DNA from: an uncultured Victivallales bacterium
GTDB taxonomy: Bacteria > Verrucomicrobiota > Lentisphaeria > Oligosphaerales > JAFGRS01
Reading direction: 5' to 3'
Assembly (NCBI GenBank): GCA_903837355.1
Contig: CAILUI010000009.1
Coordinates: 1-35,957, forward strand
Length of the DNA: 35,957 nt
Part shown: one piece after another, positions 15,871 through 24,698 of the stretch
Numbering within the stretch: position 1 is the stretch's first letter
Layout: every line of letters starts with the position of its first letter
Translations under genes and position numbers: made by a program
Notes under the pieces: generated by a model
Seen by the model: only the letters and a program-made list of their open reading frames with translations
Databases searched by the model: none
What the model was told of the DNA's origin: nothing

Positions 15871-18260
15871 TGCGGCGGCGCGTGCTCACGGTCGCCGGCG
15901 TGGTGCAGGGGGTCGGCTTTCGACCCTTCGTGTACCGTCTCGCCGTACGGCACGCGCTGGCCGGGACGGTCTGCAACACGCCGGACGGGGTCCAGATCAG
16001 CCTCGAGGGCGAGGATGCGCAGATCCAGGACTTCCTAGCCGATTTCGAGCGTGAACTCCCCCCCTTGGCGCAGATAACCCAGCGGCGACTCGACGAGGCG
16101 CTGCCCCGTGGCGATACGGCTTTCCGCATCCTTCCCAGTACCGCCACGGCCACGCGGACGGCGCTGGTCCCGCCGGATGTCTCCGTCTGCACCGAGTGCC
16201 TGCGCGAACTCGAGGACCCGACCGACCGGCGCTTCGCCTATGCCTTCGTGAACTGCACCGACTGCGGCCCGCGCTACACCATCGTGGCCGATGTGCCCTA
16301 CGACCGGGCCGCAACGACCATGGTCGACTTCCCCCTATGCGCAGCCTGCCATCGGGAGTATGTCGACCCCACGAACCGGCGCTTCCATGCCCAGGCGATC
16401 TGCTGCCCGCACTGCGGCCCCGTGCTGCGCCTGCTTGACCACCAGGGCGCCCCGCTGGCCGTGGCCGACCCGCTGGCGGCAGCCCGCGACCACCTGGCCG
16501 CCGGGCGCGTGGTCGCCATCAAAGGCGTGGGCGGTTTCCATCTCGCGGTCGATGCCCTCAATGCAACCGCTGTGCAGACCCTGCGACAGCGCAAGAATCG
16601 TGGCCGCAAACCCTTCGCCCTGATGAGCCGACGCCTCGACGAGATCCAGCGCTACGCCGAGGTCTCCCCGGCGGAGGCGGCCGTGCTGACCTCGGCCGTC
16701 CGCCCCATCGTCATCCTGCGCCAACGGGCCGAACACCCCCTCGCTGCCGAGGTCGCGCCCGGCAACCGCGATGTCGGCGTCATGCTGCCCTACACGCCGC
16801 TACACCACCTGCTGCTGGGGGACCGCTTCCTGGCGCTGGTGCTGACCAGTGGCAACCTCGCGGACGAGCCGATCGTCATCGACGACCGGGAGGCCAGCGC
16901 TCGCCTGGGCCACGTGGCCGATGTCTTCCTGACCTACAACCGCCGTATCCTGCACCGGGCCGACGACTCGATCCTGAAGCTGGACGGGGCAACGCCGCGG
17001 CTCTGGCGGCGCTCGCGTGGCTTCGTCCCCCGGCCCCTGCATACAGGCCTCCGCCTGCCGCCCATCCTGGCGGTCGGCGGCATGATGAAAAACGTCATCG
17101 CGCTCAGCCGGGGCGCGGACGTCTTCCTCAGCCAGCACCTCGGCGACACGGACAGTCGTGACGGACTGGCTTTCCTGGAAGACACGGTGACGCATCTGCA
17201 GCACTTCCTGGGCATCACTCCTGAGCTGGTGGCCCACGACCTGCATCCCGACTACCTCTCGACCCGCTTCGCCTTGGAACGCCCGGCCGTGCCGAAGATC
17301 GCGGTGCAACACCACGAGGCCCACATCGCCAGTTGCCAGTGCGAACACCACATCCTGGAGCGCGAGGTCATCGGCTTGGCGATGGATGGCACCGGCTACG
17401 GGCGCGACGGCGCAGTCTGGGGAGGCGAAGTCTTCATCGGTACGGCTGGCCAGTACCGGCGTGCCGCGCATCTCGAGTACGTTCCCATGCCTGGCGGGGA
17501 GTTGGCCATCCGGCAGCCCTGGCGGATGGCCGTCAGTTGGCTCAGACAGAGCGTTGACGAGTACCGCGCGCTGCCTCTGGCCCTGCTGCAGCGCCATGCC
17601 GCCAGCCTCGAGGCCATCGACACCATGGCTGGCCGCGGCCTCAACTCGCCGTTGACGTCGAGCTGCGGACGCCTCTTCGATGCGGTGGCCGCCCTGCTGG
17701 GGCTGGCAGATACGACCAGCTTCGAGGGGGAACCGGCGGTCTCCCTGGAGATGGCGGCCGACGGACCCGGCGAACCCTACGGTTTCGACCTGGTCGAGGG
17801 CGCTGACGGCAGCCTGGTCATGAGCCCGCGGCAGACCGTCGTCGAGATCGTCGCCGACCTGCGCCGCGGTGTGGCGACCGCCCGCATCGCCGCCCGCTTC
17901 CACGCCACCCTCGCCGCCGGCTTCACCGCGACCGCCCAGCGCCTGCGGCAGGAAACCGGGATCCGCACCGTGGTCCTGGGCGGCGGCGTCTTCCTCAACA
18001 GCCGGCTCGTCACCGATCTGCGGCAGCGTCTGACCAGCCACGGCTTCGAGGTCTTCCAGCCCCAGGAGGTACCCCCGGGCGACGGGGGCCTGAGCCTGGG
18101 ACAAGTGGCGCTGGCCAGCATCCTGGCGGCCGGCTCGCCGCCGCCGCCCAGGATCCAGTATCCAGTGTCCAGTCTCCAGTCTCCAGTATCCAGTCTCCAG
18201 TCTCCAGTCTCCAGTCTCCAGTCTCCAGTCCCCAGTCTCCAGTCCCCAATGACCCAATGA
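15870..18260 (+). CDS. hypF: Carbamoyltransferase HypF with a repeat-encoded C-terminal tail
   Basis: Converts carbamoyl phosphate to a carbamoyl-adenylate and passes the group to the C-terminal Cys of HypE for the cyanide ligands. 796 residues. Acylphosphatase domain (GVVQGVGFRPFVYR, about 9-22), a double zinc-finger with four CX2C pairs (C107/C110 to about residue 185), a YrdC-like domain (about 200-375), and a Kae1-like domain with HHEAHIASC and AMDGTGYG. The normal HypF end (PPGDGGLSLGQVALASIL) is complete near residue 755. The last 36 or so residues are encoded by a 7-bp tandem array and read as PVSSLQS repeats, so the tail is probably dispensable. The start is fixed by the acylphosphatase domain and the TAATG overlap with hypB. 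Confidence 0.95.
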   Translation: MRRRVLTVAGVVQGVGFRPFVYRLAVRHALAGTVCNTPDGVQISLEGEDAQIQDFLADFERELPPLAQITQRRLDEALPRGDTAFRILPSTATATRTALVPPDVSVCTECLRELEDPTDRRFAYAFVNCTDCGPRYTIVADVPYDRAATTMVDFPLCAACHREYVDPTNRRFHAQAICCPHCGPVLRLLDHQGAPLAVADPLAAARDHLAAGRVVAIKGVGGFHLAVDALNATAVQTLRQRKNRGRKPFALMSRRLDEIQRYAEVSPAEAAVLTSAVRPIVILRQRAEHPLAAEVAPGNRDVGVMLPYTPLHHLLLGDRFLALVLTSGNLADEPIVIDDREASARLGHVADVFLTYNRRILHRADDSILKLDGATPRLWRRSRGFVPRPLHTGLRLPPILAVGGMMKNVIALSRGADVFLSQHLGDTDSRDGLAFLEDTVTHLQHFLGITPELVAHDLHPDYLSTRFALERPAVPKIAVQHHEAHIASCQCEHHILEREVIGLAMDGTGYGRDGAVWGGEVFIGTAGQYRRAAHLEYVPMPGGELAIRQPWRMAVSWLRQSVDEYRALPLALLQRHAASLEAIDTMAGRGLNSPLTSSCGRLFDAVAALLGLADTTSFEGEPAVSLEMAADGPGEPYGFDLVEGADGSLVMSPRQTVVEIVADLRRGVATARIAARFHATLAAGFTATAQRLRQETGIRTVVLGGGVFLNSRLVTDLRQRLTSHGFEVFQPQEVPPGDGGLSLGQVALASILAAGSPPPPRIQYPVSSLQSPVSSLQSPVSSLQSPVPSLQSPMTQ

Positions 18261-18282
18261 CCAATGACCAATGACCCAATGA
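18153..18282. repeat. Heptamer tandem array (CCAGTNT type) followed by CAATGAC units
   Basis: Thirteen 7-base units (ATCCAGT, CTCCAGT and close variants) run from 18153 to 18243 with a partial unit to 18248. They are followed by about five CAATGAC/CCAATGA units to about 18282. The first array is in frame with hypF and encodes a 7-residue period. The second supplies the hypF stop (TGA, 18258-18260) and fills the only non-overlapping gap in the hyp operon. Unit variants are few, suggesting recent expansion. Confidence 0.95.
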
Positions 18283-18295
18283 CGAGTAACCCCCG

Positions 18296-18517
18296 ATGTG
18301 CCTAGCAGTCCCCATGCGGCTTGAGTCGGTCAGCGGCAGTCGCGGTGTGGTCGCGTATTCCGGCGGGCAGTACGATGTCCGCCTCGACCTGGTGGAAGAC
18401 GCCAAGCCGGGCGACTACGTCATGGTTCACACCGGCGTCGCCATCGCCAGGATCGACGAGGCCGAAGCCCGCGAAACCCTCCGGCTCCTGAGGCAGATGA
18501 ATGAAGTACCAGAGTGA
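18296..18517 (+). CDS. hypC: Hydrogenase assembly chaperone HypC
   Basis: 73 residues, typical length. It begins MCLAVPM; Cys2 binds the iron centre together with HypD and hands it to the large-subunit precursor. GDYVMVHTGVAIARID is the conserved barrel strand. The ATG lies 35 bases after hypF, behind the CAATGAC repeats; AGTAACCCCCG precedes it without a good ribosome binding site, so the repeat insertion may have weakened coupling. It overlaps hypD by 17 bases. Confidence 0.95.
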   Translation: MCLAVPMRLESVSGSRGVVAYSGGQYDVRLDLVEDAKPGDYVMVHTGVAIARIDEAEARETLRLLRQMNEVPE

Positions 18518-19601
18518 GTTCCGCGATCAGGGCCTGGCCCGGGGGTTGCTGACGGCGATCCGGGCGGCGGCGGCACGACTGCCGCCGATCACGATCATGG
18601 AGGTCTGCGGCAGCCACACCATGGCCATCTGCCGCTACGGACTGCGCGCAGTGCTGCCCGCGAACGTACGCTTGCTGTCCGGCCCCGGCTGTCCGGTCTG
18701 CGTCACCGCGGGCCACTACATCGACCAGGCTGTCGCACTGGCGCGCCTCCCCGACGTCACCCTGGCCACCTTCGGCGACCTGCTCCGCGTCCCGGGAAGC
18801 TCGTCATCGCTGGAAAAGGAGCGCGCGGCGGGCGCCACCATCGACATCGTGTTCTCGCCGCTGCAGGCGGTCGAACTGGCCCAGGCCCAGCCGCAGCGGC
18901 GGGTGGTCCTCCTGGGAATCGGTTTCGAGACGACGGCACCCGGGGTCGCGCTCGCGCTCCGGGACGCCGCCGGCCTCGGGCTGCGCAACTTCTTTGTGCT
19001 CTGCGGCCACAAGGTCATGCCGCCACCGCTGCGTGCCTTGGTTGCGGGACGCACACACATCGACGGCTTTCTGCTCCCGGGCAACGTCAGCGCCATCCTC
19101 GGGTTGCAGCCCTACGGCTTTCTGGCCAGTGAGTTCGGCACGGCCTGTGTGGTCGCGGGTTTCGAGCCCCTCGACGTGCTCGAGGGCATCCACCTGCTGC
19201 TGCACCAGGCGATCAACCGTAAACCCATGGTGGAGAATCAGTACACGCGCCTGGTACGGACCGATGGCAATCCCGCGGCGCGGCGGCTGGTCGACAGCGT
19301 CTTCGAGCCCCGTGACGCCGTCTGGCGCGGCATCGGTATGATCCCCGGCAGCGGCCTGCGCCTGCGTGAGGAGTACGCCGCACACGACGCCGAGCGCAGC
19401 ATCGCTTGCCACACCGAACCGACGGTCGAGAAGAAAGGCTGCGTGTGCGGCGAGATCCTGCAGGGACTGAAGCAGCCCGAGGACTGCCCGCTGTTCGGGC
19501 GTGCCTGCACCCCTGCCGACCCGGTCGGCGCCTGCATGGTTTCCAGTGAAGGCTGTTGCGCCGCCCACTTCCGCTACCTGCGAGGGACTCCCGGTGAATG
19601 A
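18501..19601 (+). CDS. hypD: Hydrogenase Fe(CN)2CO assembly protein HypD
   Basis: Scaffold on which the Fe(CN)2CO unit is assembled together with HypC and HypE. 366 residues, full length. EVCGSHTM (C36) and SGPGCPVC (C64, C67) are the conserved cysteine motifs; GIGFETTAP and LCGHKVMPP are family signatures. The C-terminal [4Fe-4S] region is present with cysteines in GCVCGEILQG, DCPLFG, RACTP and EGCCAAHF. The start at 18501 (MKYQSEFRD) lies inside hypC, and its end overlaps the hypE start by eight bases. Confidence 0.96.
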   Translation: MKYQSEFRDQGLARGLLTAIRAAAARLPPITIMEVCGSHTMAICRYGLRAVLPANVRLLSGPGCPVCVTAGHYIDQAVALARLPDVTLATFGDLLRVPGSSSSLEKERAAGATIDIVFSPLQAVELAQAQPQRRVVLLGIGFETTAPGVALALRDAAGLGLRNFFVLCGHKVMPPPLRALVAGRTHIDGFLLPGNVSAILGLQPYGFLASEFGTACVVAGFEPLDVLEGIHLLLHQAINRKPMVENQYTRLVRTDGNPAARRLVDSVFEPRDAVWRGIGMIPGSGLRLREEYAAHDAERSIACHTEPTVEKKGCVCGEILQGLKQPEDCPLFGRACTPADPVGACMVSSEGCCAAHFRYLRGTPGE

Positions 19602-20598
19602 CCTGATCACCCTGGCTCACGGCAGCGGCGGACGACGGACTCGCGACCTGATTGAGCGCCTGTTGCTACCACGCTTCACCCACCCGGCCCTGGCCGAACT
19701 GGGCGACGCGGCGACCCTCGAGATCGGCGGCACCGGGCTCCTGTTCACCACCGATTCCTTCGTCATCAGCCCGCTCGAGTTCCCGGGCGGCGACATCGGC
19801 AAACTGGCGGTCTGCGGTACGGTCAACGACCTGGCCGTCTCCGGCGCCCGCCCGCTCTGGCTGAGTTGTGCCCTGATCATCGAGGAGAACTTCGCCATCG
19901 CCCGCCTGGAACGCCTCCTCGATTCGCTGGCTGCAACCGCCCGGCAGGCCGGCGTGGCGGTGGTCTGCGGCGACACCAAGGTGGTCGAGCACGGCAGCGC
20001 CGACGGGCTCTTCATCAACACCGCCGGCATCGGCATGCCCGTCCCGGGTTTCCGGCCCACGCGACCGCGCCCCGGCGACTGTATCCTGGTCAACGGCACC
20101 CTCGGGGACCACGAGGCAGCTATCTTCCAGGCCCGTGAGAAACTCGGGCGCCACGAGGCCTTGTGCAGCGACTGCGCCCCACTCAACGGGCTGGTGGCCG
20201 CGATGCTGAACGCCGACGCCGGCGGCGTCCGGATGATGCGCGACGCGACCCGCGGCGGCGTGGGTACCGTCCTCAACGAACTGGTCCGCGGCAGCGGCTG
20301 CAGCGCCATGCTCGACGAGGAACGACTGCCCGTGTCAGCGCCGGTGCGCGGCCTGTGTGAAATCGTCGGCTTCGATCCCCTCTACCTCGCCAACGAAGGG
20401 AAGCTCGTGTGTATCGCCGCCCCGGCGACTGCCACCGCCCTGCTGGCCGCCATGCGCGCCCACGGCCTCGGCATCGACAGTGCCATCATCGGCGAGGTCG
20501 TGGCCGATACCAAAGAACGCGTCTACCTGCGCACCGGCTTCGGGGGCAGCCGTGTCGTCTCCGTCCCGGAGGGCGCCCAGTTGCCCCGCATCTGCTGA
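19594..20598 (+). CDS. hypE: Hydrogenase maturation protein HypE
   Basis: Dehydrates the thiocarboxamide on its own C-terminal cysteine to thiocyanate, using ATP, and donates CN to the HypCD iron. 334 residues. LAHGSGGRRTRDLI is the N-terminal signature, the PurM-like ATP-binding fold continues through GDTKVVEHG and RDATRGGVGTVLNE, and the protein ends PRIC with the essential Cys334. A GTG at 19594 is chosen: the family begins a few residues before LAHGSGG, GCGAGGG lies upstream, and the in-frame ATG at 19501 would add about 30 residues copied from inside hypD. It is the last gene of the hyp operon. Confidence 0.95.
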   Translation: MNDLITLAHGSGGRRTRDLIERLLLPRFTHPALAELGDAATLEIGGTGLLFTTDSFVISPLEFPGGDIGKLAVCGTVNDLAVSGARPLWLSCALIIEENFAIARLERLLDSLAATARQAGVAVVCGDTKVVEHGSADGLFINTAGIGMPVPGFRPTRPRPGDCILVNGTLGDHEAAIFQAREKLGRHEALCSDCAPLNGLVAAMLNADAGGVRMMRDATRGGVGTVLNELVRGSGCSAMLDEERLPVSAPVRGLCEIVGFDPLYLANEGKLVCIAAPATATALLAAMRAHGLGIDSAIIGEVVADTKERVYLRTGFGGSRVVSVPEGAQLPRIC

Positions 20599-20679
20599 GA
20601 CGCGTCGACAGACCGGGGTCGAAATCGTGCCTGGCTGAAGCGCTACAGACGGCCGGCGGGCGGCACGGTGGCCAGTCCC

Positions 20680-21180
20680 TCACAGCGTCTCAGCGGCAAT
20701 GGCGCCGCAGCGCGGGGCGGCGAGGCGGGCCGCCTCGGCGAGAACAATCTCGATCAGTCGCGGAATCAACGCGGCAACCGTCTCCGAGAGCCCCAGTCCG
20801 AGGCTGACCTGCTCGGGCTGTACCCCGAGCACCAGGGTCTGGCGCGGCGCGCAGCCCAGGGTCCGCGCCATCTTCAGGGTCTCCAGCAGACCGAACTCGT
20901 GCAACGAGAGGGGCGTCTCGACCGCATCCAGCAGGTCATCGGCATCGCACCAGGTCAGGGTTCCCGGAGCGTCACCGCCGTCGGCCGCGTCGATCACGAT
21001 CACGGCCTCACGATCCGCGACATGGTCCACCAGATTGCAGCCGGAGGTGCCACCATCGAGAACCTCCACGTAGTCCGGCAGCGGCCGCTGTGCCAGGCAC
21101 TCGACCGTCCGCACGCCGATCCCCTCATCGTGCATCAGGATGTTGCCGATGCCAATGATGATGATGGGTTTCCTGTCCAC
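20680..21180 (-). CDS. [NiFe] hydrogenase maturation endopeptidase (HyaD/HybD/HycI family)
   Basis: Cleaves the C-terminal extension of the large subunit after nickel insertion. 166 residues. GIGNILMHDEGIG (about 10-22) holds E19, IDAADGG holds D64, and SLHEFGL holds H94, matching the three Ni-binding positions of HybD. A GTG at 21180 is chosen because GGGGAAGG lies about nine bases upstream and the product then begins MDRKPIIIIGIGN as usual; the longer TTG start at 21198 would include that ribosome binding site. It lies downstream of the large subunit on the same strand but after an intrinsic terminator, and converges on hypE. Confidence 0.92.
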   Translation of the reverse strand: MDRKPIIIIGIGNILMHDEGIGVRTVECLAQRPLPDYVEVLDGGTSGCNLVDHVADREAVIVIDAADGGDAPGTLTWCDADDLLDAVETPLSLHEFGLLETLKMARTLGCAPRQTLVLGVQPEQVSLGLGLSETVAALIPRLIEIVLAEAARLAAPRCGAIAAETL

Positions 21181-21204
21181 GGCCGAGACCTTCCCCAAAC
21201 GTCA

Positions 21205-21242
21205 CCGTAAAATCGGGGACGGAGCCTTACGGCCCCGTCCCC
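21205..21242 (-). terminator. Intrinsic terminator after the hydrogenase/FGE operon
   Basis: GGGGACGG (21215-21222 on the plus strand) pairs with CCGTCCCC 21235-21242, and GCC 21224-21226 pairs with GGC 21231-21233, separated by one mismatch, loop TTAC. On the minus strand the stem is followed by GATTTTA. This is the only hairpin in the window with a clear T-run. It lies between the FGE/cadherin gene and the endopeptidase gene. Confidence 0.8.
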
Positions 21243-21310
21243 ACGGGCGGTGCTCCGGACCTCGGGCAAATGCCGTTTCAGCCGCTGCCCGGGTGGACGC
21301 ACCACGCGGT

Positions 21311-23116
21311 CTAGTCGTCGTCCTCGTCGCCGCCGCTCGCGATCCTGACGGACTTGCTGATCGAGACCCTGCCACCGCTATACTCGAAGTCAAGCCGCAG
21401 GGTGACCGTGCCGGAGAGCGTGCGCGAGCTGGAACCGCTGAGGCGCAGAGTCGGGGTGAGCTGGGCGCCGGCGGCGACGTCGCCCAACGTCACATTGCGG
21501 ACCTCGTAGCGGTCGAGGCGCGCCCGCACCAGCCGCAGGTTCCTGGCATCGCCCGGGCCTTGGTTACGGAGGTCCAGAACGACCTCGTAGGCACTGCCGA
21601 CACGACGAGCTGTAGCCGAACGGACGCTCAGGGCCGGTTTGCCGGTACTGACCGCGCGCACCGTCAGAGTCACCGTCGCCGACGCGCTGCTGGCCGTGCC
21701 ATCGTTGGCACGGTAAGTGAAGCTGTCCGGGCCCACGTAGCCGCTGGCTGGGGTATAGGAGAAGGCGCCGTTGGCACTCAGGTTCAGGGTGCCATGCGCC
21801 GGTGCCGTCACCAGCACCGCCGTCAGCACGTCCCCATCGGCGTCGCTGTCATTGCCGAGAACCCCCGGAGCGCCCACGCTCAGGACCACGCCCTGGTTCA
21901 CGCTGTAGGCATCGGCCACCCCCTGCGGGGCGCGGTTCACCGCCGTGACGACGAGAGTCACCGCCGCCGACGCGCTGCTGGCCGTGCCATCGCTGGCACG
22001 GTAGGTGAAGCTGTCCGGGCCCACGTAGCCGCTGGCCGGGGTATATGCGAAGGCGCCGTTGGCACTCACGCTCACGGTGCCATGCGCCGGCGCCGTCACC
22101 AGCACCGCCGTCAGCACGTCGCCATCGGCGTCGCTGTCATTGCCGAGCACGCCCGGAGTGCCCACGCTCAGGACCACGCCCTGGTTCACGCTGTAGGCAT
22201 CGGCCACGGCCACCGGTACCGCGTTGCCGCCGCCCCCGGCCTCGGGCGCAGCCGCCACGCGGAAACCGATGAAGGCCGACTCGAGCGTCGGCAGGTCGCT
22301 ATCGCGGTAGGCCGCCTGCAGAAGCAGTTCGTAGTCCTTCCAGGAGCCGCCCCGAATGACCCGCTCGCTGTCGTACTCGGTGTCGGTCCATTCCCAGACA
22401 TTCCCGGCCTGATCGAAGGTGCCATAGGGGCCCGCCGATCCGGGGTAGGAGCCCACGGGCGCGACGCCGCCAACCACGCCGTCGTAGTTGGCGCTGGCCG
22501 CAACGGCGGTCGGAGCGGCGGCCGTCGGCGCGGTCATGCCGCCCGTCGGGTACTCCCAGTAAACGGCCGTGGCGCCACTGTCGGAGTAGTAGGCAGCCTT
22601 GTACCACTCCTCCTCGCTGGGCAGCCAGAAACGCGCGCTGGCCTGCCGGGGTCCCGCCGCCGCGGCGCCCGTCAAGGTGTAGGCGCCAGCCTCGGTGGTG
22701 GCCGCGTTCTGGGCGCCGCTCGGCTGGCCGTTGTGCAACCAGTTGGTGAAGCGCACCGCGTCGTACCAGCTCACCTGGGTCACGGGCAGCGTCGGAGCGG
22801 TGGTGCTGTAGCGGTAGGCGCCTGCCGTGCCGCTCCGCGTGATGGCCATCGCCGCGTTGTACAGGCCGTACGTGTCGGTCGCGGCTACCGCATTCAGAAA
22901 CTCCGTGTACTGCGCCTGGGTCACCTCATAAGTGCCGATGCGATAGGGGACGGCAACCGCACCGTGGCCGAAGCAGTCCGCCCCGTTCGCGGGCCCAGGC
23001 ACTGAGACCAGCGCCGGCGGCAGTGCCAGGACGGCTGTACCGAAAACCAAGGCGGCCGCGAGAACGCCATGCAGGCGTGCGAACCGCAGCCTGACGGGTA
23101 TGCTGACCTTCTTCAT
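21311..23116 (-). CDS. Secreted FGE-like protein with two cadherin-like repeats, in the hydrogenase operon
   Basis: 601 residues. The ATG at 23116 follows AAGGAGG by six bases and opens a signal peptide (KKVSIPVRLRFARLHGVLAAALVFGTAVLALPPAL). Residues about 55-300 have the FGE/SUMF1 fold (IGTYEVTQAQYTEFLNAV, LPSEEEWYKAAYY, VWEWTDTEYD, VIRGGSW), but the catalytic cysteine pair after GGSW is missing. Two nearly identical cadherin-like/Big_9 type domains (about 303-490) share SVNQGVVLSVG, GNDSDADGDVLTAVLV and SFTYRA. The C-terminal domain (about 492-590) looks like a CARDB-type beta-sandwich and ends in an acidic tail. It begins 31 bases after the large subunit stop, where a cytochrome b subunit gene often lies. 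A role as an extracytoplasmic partner or anchor is inference. Confidence 0.85.
   Translation of the reverse strand: MKKVSIPVRLRFARLHGVLAAALVFGTAVLALPPALVSVPGPANGADCFGHGAVAVPYRIGTYEVTQAQYTEFLNAVAATDTYGLYNAAMAITRSGTAGAYRYSTTAPTLPVTQVSWYDAVRFTNWLHNGQPSGAQNAATTEAGAYTLTGAAAAGPRQASARFWLPSEEEWYKAAYYSDSGATAVYWEYPTGGMTAPTAAAPTAVAASANYDGVVGGVAPVGSYPGSAGPYGTFDQAGNVWEWTDTEYDSERVIRGGSWKDYELLLQAAYRDSDLPTLESAFIGFRVAAAPEAGGGGNAVPVAVADAYSVNQGVVLSVGTPGVLGNDSDADGDVLTAVLVTAPAHGTVSVSANGAFAYTPASGYVGPDSFTYRASDGTASSASAAVTLVVTAVNRAPQGVADAYSVNQGVVLSVGAPGVLGNDSDADGDVLTAVLVTAPAHGTLNLSANGAFSYTPASGYVGPDSFTYRANDGTASSASATVTLTVRAVSTGKPALSVRSATARRVGSAYEVVLDLRNQGPGDARNLRLVRARLDRYEVRNVTLGDVAAGAQLTPTLRLSGSSSRTLSGTVTLRLDFEYSGGRVSISKSVRIASGGDEDDD
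21678..22207 (-). repeat. Near-identical 242-bp tandem coding repeats
   Basis: 21678-21919 and 21966-22207 are nearly identical at the DNA level with a 288-bp (96-codon) period and encode the two cadherin-like domains. The low third-position divergence indicates recent duplication or gene conversion, and the number of units may vary between strains. Confidence 0.85.
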
Positions 23117-23147
23117 CCGTTTGCCTCCTTCTGGGTGGAAAATCCCG

Positions 23148-24605
23148 TCAGTACGCCGCTTGAGTAAGGCCGGCCTGGACCGTCGCCAGGCGCCGGGCCT
23201 TGGGTCCCGGATGGACCAGATGCACGGAACACGCCAGGCACGGGTCGAAGGAGTGCACCACGCGCAACACCTCGACCGGTTGGGCGGCGTCGGCCACCGG
23301 CGTACCGAGCAGGGCTTGCTCGAGGGCGCCCAACTGCTCCATGTCATCGCGCGGAGACGCATTCCAACCGGTCGGCGTCACCATCTGGTAACGGCTGATC
23401 TTCTGAGCACCGATGCCGACCCAGTGCCCGAGGGCACCGCGCGCCGCCTCGGTCAGACCGATACCGACCGCCGTCACCGGGGTGGTGGACGGCTTGTAGA
23501 CCACGCCCCCGGGCACCAACTGGTTGAGCCAGCCGTCCATGGCGTCGGCCACCTTACGAGCCTCGAGGGCGCGGGCCAGTATACGGTCCATCGTCGAGAC
23601 GCCGGCACGATAGTCGCCGTTGACCCACATGCGGGCCAGCGGACCGACCTCGTGAACGGTGTCCTGGTAGCGCGGCGCCTTGATCCAACTGTACCCGCCC
23701 GCCTTGTCGGCGTTGGGCTCGGTCACGCCGACGGCCGGGTTGAGATCGCCGCTGCTGGCCGCGAACCAGGAGTGGGCCACATACTCCTTGATCTGACTGG
23801 CATCCACCGTGCCGTCGGCGCCAGCGGTGTAGCGCCCGCGTTTCAGCAACTTGCTGGTGCCGGCGGCGTTCAGGTCGAACACCCCGTAGGCCAGGAGGTT
23901 GCCGCAACCGCGGCCTAGCTCCATGTACTCGGGAAAGGCGGCCATGACCGCGGAGCCGTCCGGGATGTAGACGTTGTTGATGAAGGCGCGCAACTCCGTC
24001 AGCAGGGCGCGGAAGCTGCTCACCGCGCTGGCGGTGACCGTCTCGCTGGTGCCGCCGGGCACGAAGCTGGCCGTGGTCGGCATCCGGCCGGCAAAGATAG
24101 CCCCCATCTGGTGCGCCTTACGGCGCATCTCCAGGGCCTGCACGTAGTGCCCCACCAGCGTCGCCGCCACCGGTCCGGTAACCATGTCGGAGACCGTAAA
24201 ACGCGGCTTCCACGGCGACATGTCGAGGATGCCGGTGGTATTGATGTAGTCCGGGGCAGCCAGGTGATAGAAGTGCAGAATGTGCGACTGGATGAAGTTG
24301 GCCCCCAGAATCAGGTTGCGCATGATCCGACCATTCTCGGTCGGCGTGATCCCGAAGGCGTTCTCCAACGCCAGGCTCGAAGCCATGGCGTGTGCGATCG
24401 GGCAAACGCCGCAGACCCGCTGGGTGTAGTGCACCGCATCGAGCGGATCGCGGCCAACCAGAATGCGCTCGAAACCGCGGAACATGGGCGCCGTGGCGCG
24501 GGCGTCGATGACCTCCTGGCGACCGCGTACGGTCTCGACGGTCACCTCGACATCCAGGTGACCCTCGACGCGCGTCACCGGACTGATATTGATCACGCTA
24601 GGCAT
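23148..24605 (-). CDS. [NiFe] hydrogenase large subunit
   Basis: Carries the NiFe(CN)2CO active site for reversible H2 oxidation. 485-residue precursor. RVCGVC (C65, C68) and DPCLACSVH (C456, C459, H462) supply the four cysteine ligands; PVTRVEGHLDVEV is the L0 motif. The Ni ligand codon at C456 is TGC, not TGA, so this is not a selenoprotein. Twenty-three residues after H462 are the peptide expected to be removed by the endopeptidase encoded at 20680-21180. No signal peptide is present, so it is exported with the Tat-tagged small subunit. The ATG at 24605 is preceded by AAGGGA. The overall type is group 1 uptake hydrogenase; the subgroup needs a tree. Confidence 0.95.
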   Translation of the reverse strand: MPSVINISPVTRVEGHLDVEVTVETVRGRQEVIDARATAPMFRGFERILVGRDPLDAVHYTQRVCGVCPIAHAMASSLALENAFGITPTENGRIMRNLILGANFIQSHILHFYHLAAPDYINTTGILDMSPWKPRFTVSDMVTGPVAATLVGHYVQALEMRRKAHQMGAIFAGRMPTTASFVPGGTSETVTASAVSSFRALLTELRAFINNVYIPDGSAVMAAFPEYMELGRGCGNLLAYGVFDLNAAGTSKLLKRGRYTAGADGTVDASQIKEYVAHSWFAASSGDLNPAVGVTEPNADKAGGYSWIKAPRYQDTVHEVGPLARMWVNGDYRAGVSTMDRILARALEARKVADAMDGWLNQLVPGGVVYKPSTTPVTAVGIGLTEAARGALGHWVGIGAQKISRYQMVTPTGWNASPRDDMEQLGALEQALLGTPVADAAQPVEVLRVVHSFDPCLACSVHLVHPGPKARRLATVQAGLTQAAY

Positions 24606-24640
24606 GAAATGGTCCCTTTCTACTGATCCTTTACACACGG

Positions 24641-24690
24641 CCTGCCGCGGGCAGGGCGACCCAACCCCCCACCAGGCTGCCGCGGCAGCC
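24641..24690 (-). promoter_or_regulatory. Two hairpins between small and large subunit genes
   Basis: CCTGCC 24641-24646 pairs with GGCAGG 24650-24655, and the 16-base palindrome 24675-24690 (GGCTGCC/GGCAGCC arms) lies beside the small-subunit stop. In a 93-base intercistronic gap they could set transcript stability or the S:L ratio. This is inference. Confidence 0.4.
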
Positions 24691-24698
24691 GCCCTTGC

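Noticed and set aside
18153..18282. CRISPR array
   Set aside because: Units of seven bases are contiguous without unique spacers, and no cas genes are present.
23148..23300. Possible selenocysteine (TGA) at the large-subunit Ni ligand, prompted by the [NiFeSe]-like medial cluster
   Set aside because: The codon in DPCLAC is TGC at both cysteines and the frame continues normally to its own stop.
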